From positions 1 through 37,661 of the forward strand of contig CAJUOT010000028.1 of the NCBI GenBank assembly GCA_910588135.1: a stretch of 37,661 nt of DNA. Direction: 5' to 3'. Positions within the stretch are counted from its first letter, which is position 1. The number at the start of each line of letters is the position of its first letter. Source of the DNA: an uncultured Oscillospiraceae bacterium. GTDB lineage: Bacteria; Bacillota; Clostridia; Oscillospirales; Oscillospiraceae. Positions 1 through 7,526 of this stretch are shown here, piece by piece. The position numbers and the translations under genes were made by a program. The notes below the pieces were generated by a model. The model was not told where the DNA came from. It did not search any database and saw only the letters and a program-made list of their open reading frames with translations.

Positions 1-2
1 TG

Positions 3-506
3 AAGTACACCCAGTCCAACTCGGTGTGCTACGTGAAGGACGGCATGACCATCGGGGTAGGCGCGGGCCAGCAGAGCCGCATCCACTGCACCCGTCTGGC
101 GGGAAACAAAGCGGATATCTGGTGGCTGCGGCAGCACCCCAAGGTGCTGGCCCTCCCCTTTGTGGACGGCATCCGCCGCCCGGACCGGGACAACGCCATC
201 GACCTGTATATCTCCGACGAGCACGACGACGTGCTGGCCGAGGGCACGTGGCAGAACACCTTCAAAGTGAAGCCGGACGTGCTCACCGAGGCGGAGAAAA
301 AGGAGTGGATCGCCCAGCTGTCCGGGGTGACGGTGGGCTCCGACGCCTTCTTCCCCTTCGGGGACAACGTGGAGCGGGCCTTCAAGTCCGGCGTGAAGTA
401 CATCGCCCAGCCCGGCGGCTCTATCCGGGACGATCAGGTAATCGCCACCGCCGACAGCCACGATATGGTCATGGCGTTCACCGGGATGCGGTTATTCCAC
501 CATTGA
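3..506 (+). CDS. Phosphoribosylaminoimidazolecarboxamide (AICAR) formyltransferase, C-terminal part
   Basis: Incomplete at the left window edge; the frame is open from base 3. It encodes the last 167 residues of a stand-alone AICAR formyltransferase, which converts AICAR to FAICAR with 10-formyl-THF in the penultimate step of IMP synthesis. The family block with GQQSRIHCTRLAG followed by SDAFFPFGDNVERA and YIAQPGGSIRDD is the conserved PurH formyltransferase C-terminus. In Clostridia this activity is often a separate ~390-residue protein rather than the bifunctional PurH; whether a cyclohydrolase domain is present cannot be seen here. The stop codon overlaps the proposed TTG start of the next gene, and purD follows, so it belongs to a purine operon. 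Confidence 0.9.
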   Translation, partial: KYTQSNSVCYVKDGMTIGVGAGQQSRIHCTRLAGNKADIWWLRQHPKVLALPFVDGIRRPDRDNAIDLYISDEHDDVLAEGTWQNTFKVKPDVLTEAEKKEWIAQLSGVTVGSDAFFPFGDNVERAFKSGVKYIAQPGGSIRDDQVIATADSHDMVMAFTGMRLFHH

Positions 507-742
507 GGACGGACGATCAGGCGCGGCTGGCCGCCTTTGAGAAAATGCTGGCGGACGTGCAGGCGAACTATGCCGAGCTGAATGCCCGGATGGACAAGCT
601 GCGGGCAGAAAAGAAGGAGAAAACCGCCACCTTCCGGCAGTATTGGAGCAATAAAATGACCTGCCAGTATATGCTGTCCATGTATCAACAATACGGGCTG
701 ATGGAACAACCGGCCCCGGAAAGCAGGGATAAAACCGTATGA
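503..742 (+). CDS. Small conserved protein of the purine operon, function unknown
   Basis: A 79-residue protein between the formyltransferase and purD. The TTG start at 503 overlaps the upstream TGA, and the stop overlaps the purD ATG as ATGA, so the gene is translationally locked between two purine genes. An internal ATG at 545 is an alternative but would remove a helix that looks native. The product is charged and probably all helical, with a heptad-like N-terminal half (LAAFEKMLADVQANYAELN) and a C-terminal half rich in Met, Gln and Tyr (TCQYMLSMYQQYGLM). No signal peptide, membrane segment or catalytic motif is visible. I do not recognise a named domain. Position suggests a purine-related or regulatory accessory role, which is inference. 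Confidence 0.7.
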   Translation: MRTDDQARLAAFEKMLADVQANYAELNARMDKLRAEKKEKTATFRQYWSNKMTCQYMLSMYQQYGLMEQPAPESRDKTV

Positions 743-1998
743 AAGTGTTAGTTGTGGGCTCCGGCGGACGGGAGCATGCCATCTGCTGGAAGCTGGCCCA
801 GTCCCCCAAGGTCACTGAATTGTTCTGCGCCCCCGGCAACGGGGGCATCGCCCAGGTCGCCAAATGCGTGGACGTGAAGGCCACAGACGTGGACGGCATG
901 GTGAAGTGGGCCCGTGACAACGCCATGGACTTCGTGGTGGTGGCCCCGGACGATCCCCTGGCCCTGGGGATGGTGGACGCCCTGGAGGAGGCAGGCATTC
1001 CCGCCTTCGGCCCCCGGGCCAACGCCGCCGTCATTGAGGCCAGCAAGGCGTTCTCCAAGGAACTGATGAAGAAGCACCATATCCCCACCGCCAGATACGA
1101 GACCTTCACCGAGCTGGACCAGGCGCTAGCTTATATCGAAGAGCAGGGCGCCCCCATCGTGGTGAAGGCGGACGGGCTGGCCCTGGGCAAGGGAGTGGTG
1201 GTGGCCGCCACCGTGGATGAGGCCAAGACCGCCGCCCGGGAGATGATGGAGGACAAGAAGTTCGGCGAGAGCGGCTCCACCGTGGTCATCGAGGAGTGCA
1301 TGACCGGCCCGGAGGTGACTGTGCTGGCCTTTGCCGACGGGGAGCACGTGCGCCCCATGCCCTCCAGTCAGGACCACAAGCGGGCCTACGACGGAAACCG
1401 GGGTCCCAACACCGGCGGCATGGGGGCCATTTCCCGCCCGCCCCAGTACACCCCGGACATCGCGGCGCGGTGCATGGGCGAGATCTTTCTGCCCACCATT
1501 CAGGCGCTGAAGGAAGAGGGACGGCCCTTCCAGGGGGTCATCTACTTTGGCCTGATGCTCACCCCGGACGGCCCGAAGGTGGTGGAATACAACGCCCGGT
1601 TTGGCGACCCGGAGTGTCAGGCGGTGCTGTCCCTGCTGGACAGCGATCTGATGGACATCTTCACCGCCTGCCGGGAGGGTACGCTGGACCAGCTGGACAT
1701 CTGCTGGAAGGAAGACGCCGCCTGCTGCCTGGTTCTGGCCTCCGGGGGCTACCCGCTGGACTACAAGAAAGGCTACCCCATCTCCGGGCTGGAGGAGGCG
1801 GGCCAGTCTGCCGTGGTGTTCCACGCGGGCACCAAATTGGGCGAGGCTGGCCAGTATCTGACCAACGGCGGCCGGGTGCTGGGGGTCACTGCCCTGGGCA
1901 AAACCCTGGACGAGGCCATTGCCAACGCCTACGCCGCAGCCAGACCCATCTCCTTCACCGATATGCACTTCCGCCGCGACATCGGGCGGGCGTTCTAA
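739..1998 (+). CDS. purD: Phosphoribosylamine--glycine ligase (GAR synthetase)
   Basis: A 419-residue, full-length PurD that joins 5-phosphoribosylamine and glycine using ATP to form GAR, the second committed step of purine synthesis. The N-terminal GSGGREHAICWKLAQSP is the family signature. The ATP-grasp region carries VKADGLALGKGVVVA, GNRGPNTGGMGA near residues 218-229 and NARFGDPECQ near residue 285, which bind ATP, substrate and metal. The ATG overlaps the preceding stop (ATGA). A 44-base gap with AAAGGAGGAG follows before the next gene. Length and motifs are normal. Confidence 0.97.
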   Translation: MKVLVVGSGGREHAICWKLAQSPKVTELFCAPGNGGIAQVAKCVDVKATDVDGMVKWARDNAMDFVVVAPDDPLALGMVDALEEAGIPAFGPRANAAVIEASKAFSKELMKKHHIPTARYETFTELDQALAYIEEQGAPIVVKADGLALGKGVVVAATVDEAKTAAREMMEDKKFGESGSTVVIEECMTGPEVTVLAFADGEHVRPMPSSQDHKRAYDGNRGPNTGGMGAISRPPQYTPDIAARCMGEIFLPTIQALKEEGRPFQGVIYFGLMLTPDGPKVVEYNARFGDPECQAVLSLLDSDLMDIFTACREGTLDQLDICWKEDAACCLVLASGGYPLDYKKGYPISGLEEAGQSAVVFHAGTKLGEAGQYLTNGGRVLGVTALGKTLDEAIANAYAAARPISFTDMHFRRDIGRAF

Positions 1999-2042
1999 AC
2001 CCGCCTCATAAGACGGAAGCCGCCCCAAAGGAGGAGCTTGCA

Positions 2043-2504
2043 ATGACAATAAATGAGATTTGGGAAATAGCCGATACAAACAGTTTTATTGTCTCTTTGG
2101 CAGATCACGTGATGCAGAAATGTGAGTACGGCGATAACATGGGCCGCCTAAGCGGTCCCGAGCGGACTTTCTTTGTCACGCAGATTTGTGAGATGGAGGT
2201 AAATAACGGCGGATTTGCGCAGTTTTTTTATAACTCCAGCGGTAACTATGCCAACGAATTGGCGCGCGCGTTTCAAGAGATCGGCGCGGTCAAAACAGCA
2301 GAGCTATGCGGCGCGGCTTTGAATGGATTTGGACAGGAGCTTCCGCCGGACTGGGAGGAACGGCAAGAATTGCTTGACGAATTGGCGAGTGATGAAATTG
2401 ACCGCATCCTCCGTGCGTGCGACGACGCCTTTTATCGGTATGAGGAAGATTTGAATGCCCTGAACTATGCTTATGTCTTGAAACACAAAGCGGATTTCTC
2501 TTAG
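2043..2504 (+). CDS. DUF4375 (DMP19-like) domain protein
   Basis: A 153-residue acidic protein starting at the ATG preceded by AAAGGAGGAGC. The block EMEVNNGGFAQFFYNSSGNY followed by an acidic helical tail is typical of the DUF4375/DMP19 C-terminal family. In Neisseria, DMP19 is a DNA-mimic protein; that function cannot be assumed here, since the domain is widespread and mostly uncharacterised. The coding sequence is visibly less GC-rich and uses more A/T-ending codons than purD, suggesting later acquisition. It is co-directional with the purine genes and followed by a good terminator, so it may be co-transcribed. Confidence 0.75.
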   Translation: MTINEIWEIADTNSFIVSLADHVMQKCEYGDNMGRLSGPERTFFVTQICEMEVNNGGFAQFFYNSSGNYANELARAFQEIGAVKTAELCGAALNGFGQELPPDWEERQELLDELASDEIDRILRACDDAFYRYEEDLNALNYAYVLKHKADFS

Positions 2505-2579
2505 CCGCCAGTTCCCGTTTCCCGCTCTCCTCTACGGCGCTCTCTCCCAACATATCATGGTGGGCTATACCATCACAAA

Positions 2580-2620
2580 GGGAAAGGCAAACCATTGCGG
2601 TTCGCCTTTCCCTCATTTTT
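2580..2620 (+). terminator. Rho-independent terminator
   Basis: A 14-bp stem starting GGGAAAGGC with one mismatch (2580-2593 with 2599-2612), a 5-base loop, then TCATTTTT. It ends the purine/DUF4375 transcript before the convergent genes. The remaining sequence of 2505-2691 shows no further gene. Confidence 0.85.
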
Positions 2621-2691
2621 ATGGTGTGCCGCCCCTCCGGCGGGGGAGTCCCCGTTCCGGCGGCGCGCTTCCTCGAACGAGGCCCCCGCTT

Positions 2692-3477
2692 TTATACCAG
2701 CGGCCGCGCTTTTTCCGCCACGATATACCCGCCCCGCACCGGGAAGGGCTGCCCCTCCGGGCCGCCGGGAATGACGCGGCCCCCGATGAGCTCTGTTTTC
2801 CGCCCCCCGTCCCGGTAGACGCACTCGTAGCCGTAAAAGGCCCGGAGGATCAAATCAGCCCGGGCGGCGGTCATGTCCGAGGTGACGGTCCAGTCCTCCT
2901 CCCGGGGCAAAGGCCAGTACGCCCCCTCCCCCTGGGGCTGGGCGCCCGCCAGCACCCGGGGCAGATCGTTCACCAGCTTGTGAACCATGGCGGGAATTTT
3001 CTCATACACCTTCTCCATGTAGGTCCGGTGGTCCTCCCGCCCGTCCAGCAGAAAACCCTCTTGCAGCAGAATGTCCCCGGTGTCGAAGTCCGCCGCCATT
3101 TTGTGGGCGGTGACGCCGCCCCACTCCGCCCCCTCCAGAATGAGCCGGGGCATGGGCCAGGAGCCCCGGCCCACGGGCAGCGGGGTGGGGTGGAAATTCA
3201 CCATGGGGAAGGCGTCCGTCACCGGGGCGCGGTAGTAGTACCCCGCGCACACCAGCAGCTCGCAGCCCTCTCCCGCCAGCTCGTCCAAGTCGGTGGCGGT
3301 GATCCGGTTCAACGTACAGGGAATCCCCCGCTCCTCTGCCGTCTGAATTACGGCGGTGTTGGTCTCCGTCACGTTGTCCACCGGGCAGGTGAACAGCTTC
3401 AAGACCTGGCACCCTTCGTCCAGCAGGGCGTCCAGCACGGGCTTTAGCAGGTCGATGCCCAGATAGGCGATTTTCAC
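2692..3477 (-). CDS. Formyltransferase-fold protein (Fmt/GART-like)
   Basis: A 261-residue member of the formyltransferase superfamily. VNFHPTPLPVGRG (residues 93-105) matches the Asn-x-His-Pro active-site loop, and DFDTGDIL (130-137) supplies the acidic residue, so the N-H-D catalytic set is present (N94, H96, D132 or D135). It lacks the full Fmt C-terminal domain (E. coli Fmt is ~315 residues), so initiator tRNA is probably not its substrate. A nucleotide sugar or an amine on a small molecule is possible. It lies 30 bases downstream of an ABC exporter gene on the same strand, suggesting it modifies something the exporter moves; this is inference. Confidence 0.75.
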   Translation of the reverse strand: MKIAYLGIDLLKPVLDALLDEGCQVLKLFTCPVDNVTETNTAVIQTAEERGIPCTLNRITATDLDELAGEGCELLVCAGYYYRAPVTDAFPMVNFHPTPLPVGRGSWPMPRLILEGAEWGGVTAHKMAADFDTGDILLQEGFLLDGREDHRTYMEKVYEKIPAMVHKLVNDLPRVLAGAQPQGEGAYWPLPREEDWTVTSDMTAARADLILRAFYGYECVYRDGGRKTELIGGRVIPGGPEGQPFPVRGGYIVAEKARPLV

Positions 3478-3507
3478 AGCGCTCCCTCCCCGCGGCCTCC
3501 GGCGGCC

Positions 3508-5106
3508 TCAGCCGCCCGCCGCCAGTTCCTTCACTTCGTCAAAGGCCCCCAGCTTCCCGGGGCTGAACTGGTGGGACACCACCAGCACCGTCCTGTCCCG
3601 GATGGACAGCAGCAAATCTTCAATGCGCCCTGCCGTCCCCTCGTCCAGATTGGCCAGCGGCTCGTCCAGAATGAGCACGTCCGTGCCCCGCAGCAGCGCC
3701 CGGGCCAGACAGACGCGCTTCTTCTCCCCGCCGGAAAAATTGGTGCCGCCCTCCTCCACCAGCCGATCCAGGGCGTCCACATTGGCAAAGCGGCCCAGCC
3801 CCACGCCGCGCAGGGCGTCCAGCAGCCGTTCCTCCGGGATATCCCGGTACATGGTCAGATTATTGCGCAGGGTGTCCCGGAACAGCACCGCCTCCTGGCG
3901 CACCACCGTGGCCCGGGCGTAGGGACTCCCCGCCGCCCGGAGGGGGACGCCGTCCACGGTGATCTCCCCCGCGTCCGGGTCGTAGTAGCCCAACAGCAGA
4001 TTCACCGCCGTGGTCTTGCCGCAGCCGCTGGGCCCCTTCAGCAGATACCGCCCGCCCTTTTTGAGGGTGAGGTCGAACCCATCCAGCACCGTCCCCCGGC
4101 CCTCGTAGCCGAAGCATACCCCCCGGAAGCGGATCTCCCGGCGCAGCCCGGGGGCGCTCCCGCCGGCCTCCCAACCGGGCGGCTCCCGGATAAACCGCTC
4201 CATCTCCCGGCAGGCGGGCCGGATGGCCGACAGCTGCCGCACAATCCCCGCCAGCGAGATGATGGGGTAGGACAGCTGGTCGATCATGCCGATGGCCACG
4301 AAAAAGTCCCCGGCGGAAAACTCCCCCCGGAGCACCAGCCACGCCGAGCAGGCCAGCACAATGAAATAGGACAGGTAAGACATCAGCGTGGTGATAAGCT
4401 GGGCCGCCGCCCCCAGCCGCAGGTCGTCCAGCAGCTTTTTCGACATATCCCCGTTGAGCCGCCGGAATCTCGAGACAATCTTGTCCTCCACGGCGAAATT
4501 CTTGATGAGCTCGAAGCCGTGGAGCCAGTCGGTCACCCCGGACAGCGCCTCCTCCGACGCCCGGAAAAAAGCCGCCTGCGCCCGCTGGGACCGCTTTTCG
4601 ATGAGCTTTGGGACGTACAGCGGCGTGGTGAGCAGCGCGATGGTGAGCAGGGCCACCCGCCAGTCCAGCAGAAACAGCGCCCCGCCGGCCAGCACGATTT
4701 TGAAGATGATCTCCCAGAACAGGGGCAGCATACAGAACCTGCGGGCGCGGATGGCGTCCGCCTCGCCGGTGTACTTTGCCGCGTACTCCCCCTGGGCGCG
4801 GCGCTTGAAATCCACGTAGTCCCGCCGCAGGGCGCTCTCGAACACATCCCGCTTCAGTGCCGTAACACAGCCCGCGGCAAACCGGTCGCTCAGCCGCTTG
4901 TAGAGGTAGAAAAGCCCCACCTCGCCCAGAATGAAAGTCCCCAGCGTCAGGCCGTATCCCAGCGCCGCCGCGCCCTCCTCGGCGATGGCGCGGTCCAGCA
5001 CCTCGCCTTTGAAAAACTGCAATGTCACCGCGAACAGGCTGCTGACGAGGGTGCAAGCCAACGCCCCCGCAAGCCAGGGGCGGTTTTGCCGTTCATATTC
5101 TCTCAT
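3508..5106 (-). CDS. ABC exporter, fused permease and ATPase
   Basis: A 532-residue half-transporter of the ABCB/exporter type. The first ~310 residues form about six membrane segments, followed by a nucleotide-binding domain with Walker A GPSGCGKTT (near 358), signature FSGGEKKR (near 452), Walker B VLILDEP (near 474) and H-loop VVSHQF. The signature is FSGGE rather than LSGGQ and the D-loop is NLDE, both seen in exporters. ATG at 5106 follows ATAGGAGGTTCACA. It probably homodimerises. The downstream formyltransferase-fold gene is 30 bases away. Substrate unknown; no adjacent precursor peptide gene was found. Confidence 0.85.
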   Translation of the reverse strand: MREYERQNRPWLAGALACTLVSSLFAVTLQFFKGEVLDRAIAEEGAAALGYGLTLGTFILGEVGLFYLYKRLSDRFAAGCVTALKRDVFESALRRDYVDFKRRAQGEYAAKYTGEADAIRARRFCMLPLFWEIIFKIVLAGGALFLLDWRVALLTIALLTTPLYVPKLIEKRSQRAQAAFFRASEEALSGVTDWLHGFELIKNFAVEDKIVSRFRRLNGDMSKKLLDDLRLGAAAQLITTLMSYLSYFIVLACSAWLVLRGEFSAGDFFVAIGMIDQLSYPIISLAGIVRQLSAIRPACREMERFIREPPGWEAGGSAPGLRREIRFRGVCFGYEGRGTVLDGFDLTLKKGGRYLLKGPSGCGKTTAVNLLLGYYDPDAGEITVDGVPLRAAGSPYARATVVRQEAVLFRDTLRNNLTMYRDIPEERLLDALRGVGLGRFANVDALDRLVEEGGTNFSGGEKKRVCLARALLRGTDVLILDEPLANLDEGTAGRIEDLLLSIRDRTVLVVSHQFSPGKLGAFDEVKELAAGG

Positions 5107-5151
5107 TGTGAACCTCCTATTGCCAAACGCGATAGAAGGATCAAATCATAT

Positions 5152-5175
5152 TTCCTTCTACCGGATCAGAAGGAA
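5152..5175. repeat. 8-bp inverted repeat upstream of the ABC exporter gene
   Basis: TTCCTTCT and AGAAGGAA separated by 8 bases, 46 bases upstream of the exporter start. The symmetry suits an operator or a small hairpin in the exporter 5' leader. No regulator gene is adjacent. Confidence 0.4.
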
Positions 5176-5211
5176 GTCCTTAACTTCACCATGGCCCGCG
5201 TCCCCCTCTCA

Positions 5212-5252
5212 TAGAGTGCGGCAAGGGTGCCAAGATGCCCTGCCGTACTCTA
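5212..5252. repeat. Long imperfect hairpin in the divergent intergenic region
   Basis: TAGAGTGCGGCAAGGG pairs with CCCTGCCGTACTCTA (one G-T pair, one bulge) around a 10-base loop. There is no T-run on either strand, so it is not a standard terminator. It lies between the exporter gene and the pot promoter and may be a dispersed extragenic repeat; a genome search would decide. Confidence 0.5.
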
Positions 5253-5338
5253 CTATACCAGCCCGCCCGGGCATTGTCAAACCTCCCCGACGCTCCAAAA
5301 AATTCACGACAAAATACCAGTAAAATTGCCCAGAATGA

Positions 5339-5367
5339 TTGACAAATGGAAGCCGACCCGCTATAAT
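5339..5367 (+). promoter_or_regulatory. Consensus sigma-A promoter of the pot operon
   Basis: TTGACA at 5339-5344, a 17-base spacer and TATAAT at 5362-5367, a perfect match to both boxes. Transcription should start near 5374, giving a leader of about 130 bases before potA. Confidence 0.92.
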
Positions 5368-5387
5368 GCAACTCGCTATCCGTGAAA

Positions 5388-5450
5388 CCCTGGGAAGCCG
5401 AGGCGAAAGCGTGTCCAACGCGAGCGTGGCAAGGAGAACGTTTCTCAGGG
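5388..5450 (+). ncRNA. Structured 5' leader of the pot operon, unassigned
   Basis: Within the predicted leader, CCCTGGGAA (5388-5396) pairs with TTCTCAGGG (5442-5450), closing a domain with smaller GC stems such as GCGT/ACGC inside. It precedes an AAAAAGGGAGC stretch and the potA ribosome binding site. I could not match it to a riboswitch family I know. It is a candidate regulatory RNA only. Confidence 0.4.
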
Positions 5451-5503
5451 AATACAAAAAGGGAGCTGACAAAACACTCATCATTAGAAATGGGGGAGGA
5501 TAA

Positions 5504-6685
5504 ATGTCCAAGGAGCTGATCCGCCTGCGGGACTGCGTCATGTCCTACGGCGACGAGGTCGTGCTCGACCACATCAATCTGTATATCAACGATAAGGAAT
5601 TCCTCACGCTGCTGGGTCCCAGCGGGTGCGGCAAGACAACCACGCTTCGTATTATCGGCGGGTTTCTGTCGCCAACCGCCGGGGACGTTTTGTTTGACGG
5701 CGTGAGGATTAATGATGTCCCGCCCCACCAGCGGACGGTGAACACGGTGTTCCAGCGGTACGCTCTGTTCCCCCATCTCAACGTGTTTGAAAACGTGGCT
5801 TTCGGCCTGCGCATCCCCAAGGCGGACGCCTCCGGCCGGAAGGTGAAGCTCCCCGAGCGGGAGATCCACGACCGGGTGATGGAAATGCTGGAGGTGGTCA
5901 ACCTCAAGGGCTTTGAGAAGCGCCCAGTGTCCGCCCTGTCCGGCGGGCAGCAGCAGCGGGTGGCCATCGCCCGGGCCCTGGTGAACCGCCCCAAGGTGCT
6001 GCTGCTGGACGAACCCCTGGGGGCGCTGGATATGCGCCTGCGCAAAGATATGCAGAACGAGCTGAAGCGCATTCAGCAGGAGATGGAGATCACCTTCATC
6101 TATGTGACCCACGACCAGGAGGAGGCGCTGGCCATGTCCGACACCGTGGTGGTGATGGACGGCGGGCGCATCCAGCAGATCGGCACTCCGGAGGACATTT
6201 ATAACGAGCCGAAAAACGCCTTTGTGGCGGATTTCATCGGCGAGTCCAACATCATCGACGGCGTCATGCGCGCCGACGGGGTGGTGGAGATCTTCAACCG
6301 GAAGTTTCAGTGCCTGGACAAGGGCTTTGACAAGGACGAGCCGGTGGACGTGGTCATCCGCCCCGAGGACGTGGACATTGTGGACGAGGCGGCGGGCCAG
6401 CTCCGCGGCACCGTCACCTCTGTCACCTTCAAGGGGGTCCACTATGACACCATCGTGGACTTCTACGGCTTCAAATGGCTCATCCAGACCACCGACTACT
6501 GCCCGGTGGACAGCCGTATCGGCATCAAGATCGACCCGGACGGCATCCATGTGATGAAAAAGAGCCAATATTCCGGGATGTTCGGGGACTATTCCTCTTA
6601 TTCCGAGGAATACGAGGAGCTGGACGCGGCCGTGCCCGAGGACGGGGAGGAGGATGACTCCCGGGAGGGCGGCTATGAGGAATAA
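5504..6685 (+). CDS. potA: Spermidine/putrescine ABC transporter ATPase PotA
   Basis: A 393-residue importer ATPase. Walker A GPSGCGKTT lies near residues 36-44, signature LSGGQQQR near 145, Walker B VLLLDEPLGALD near 165-176 and H-loop TH just after. The C-terminal ~150 residues form the OB-type regulatory domain of the CUT1/PotA family, ending in an acidic tail richer in Glu and Asp than usual. The start ATG follows GGGGGAGGATAA. potB begins inside the last 11 bases, indicating coupled translation. It energises polyamine uptake by PotB and PotCD. Confidence 0.93.
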   Translation: MSKELIRLRDCVMSYGDEVVLDHINLYINDKEFLTLLGPSGCGKTTTLRIIGGFLSPTAGDVLFDGVRINDVPPHQRTVNTVFQRYALFPHLNVFENVAFGLRIPKADASGRKVKLPEREIHDRVMEMLEVVNLKGFEKRPVSALSGGQQQRVAIARALVNRPKVLLLDEPLGALDMRLRKDMQNELKRIQQEMEITFIYVTHDQEEALAMSDTVVVMDGGRIQQIGTPEDIYNEPKNAFVADFIGESNIIDGVMRADGVVEIFNRKFQCLDKGFDKDEPVDVVIRPEDVDIVDEAAGQLRGTVTSVTFKGVHYDTIVDFYGFKWLIQTTDYCPVDSRIGIKIDPDGIHVMKKSQYSGMFGDYSSYSEEYEELDAAVPEDGEEDDSREGGYEE

Positions 6686-7526
6686 ACGCTCCTGGTTCGC
6701 CGTTCCCTACGTCATCTGGATGGCGCTGTTCGTGGTCATCCCCATCGTCATCATGGCGGTGTACGCCGTAACCACCGCCGACCCCGCCACCGGGCAGTTT
6801 CAGCTCACCGGGGCCAATTTCACCGGCATGGGCCTCTACCTGAGCGTGTTTCTGCGCTCCTTCTGGCTGGCGGTGGTGGCCACCCTGGTGTGCCTGCTCA
6901 TCGGCTATCCGGTGTCCTACTGGATGGCCAAGGAGGGCCCCCGGTTCCAGCGGCTGGCCATGGCCCTCATCATGCTGCCCATGTGGATGAACTTCCTTCT
7001 GCGCACCTACTCCTGGATGTCCATCCTGGAGAACAACGGCCTTCTCAACCAGCTCTTCCGGGCCGTCGGGCTGCTGGACCTGCTGGCAGTGGACCACATT
7101 CAGATGATCGGCACCCCCGGCGCGGTGGTGCTGGGCATGGTGTACAACTACCTGCCCTTCATGATCCTGCCCATCTACTCCGTCATCGTCAAGCTGGACG
7201 GCTCGCTGATTGAGGCCGCCCGGGACCTGGGTGCGGACGGGGTGCGGGTGTTCCGCCGGGTGATTTTCCCCCTGTCCCTGCCGGGGATTTTGTCCGGGGT
7301 GACCATGGTGTTTGTGCCGTCGGTGTCCACCTTCGCCATCTCCAGCCTGCTGGGGGGCGGCAAGCAGACCATGCTGGGCGACTTGATTGAGCTGCAGTTC
7401 CTGGGCGGGGCCTACAACCCCCACCTGGGCGCCGCCATCTCCATGGTGATGATGGTCATCGTGGTGGTGTGTATGGTGGTCATGAACCACTTCGGCGAGG
7501 GCGAAGAACAGGCGGTGATGCTCTAA
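6675..7526 (+). CDS. potB: Spermidine/putrescine ABC transporter permease PotB
   Basis: A 283-residue integral membrane protein with about six membrane helices. It carries the EAA loop for contact with the ATPase, EAARDLGADG with downstream FPLSLPG, near residues 178-200. The ATG at 6675 (MRNKRSWFAVPYVIW) overlaps the end of potA and is preceded by GGGAGGGCGG. The stop TAA shares its last base with the ATG of the next gene (TAATG). Confidence 0.93.
   Translation: MRNKRSWFAVPYVIWMALFVVIPIVIMAVYAVTTADPATGQFQLTGANFTGMGLYLSVFLRSFWLAVVATLVCLLIGYPVSYWMAKEGPRFQRLAMALIMLPMWMNFLLRTYSWMSILENNGLLNQLFRAVGLLDLLAVDHIQMIGTPGAVVLGMVYNYLPFMILPIYSVIVKLDGSLIEAARDLGADGVRVFRRVIFPLSLPGILSGVTMVFVPSVSTFAISSLLGGGKQTMLGDLIELQFLGGAYNPHLGAAISMVMMVIVVVCMVVMNHFGEGEEQAVML

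Noticed and set aside
3571..5214. 547-codon plus-strand frame opposite the ABC exporter
   Set aside because: No recognisable domain and Gln/Pro/His rich; the minus strand has all ABC motifs.
5370..5500. Known riboswitch in the pot leader
   Set aside because: I checked by eye for conserved cores of c-di-GMP-I, TPP, SAM, THF, ZTP and glycine families and found none.
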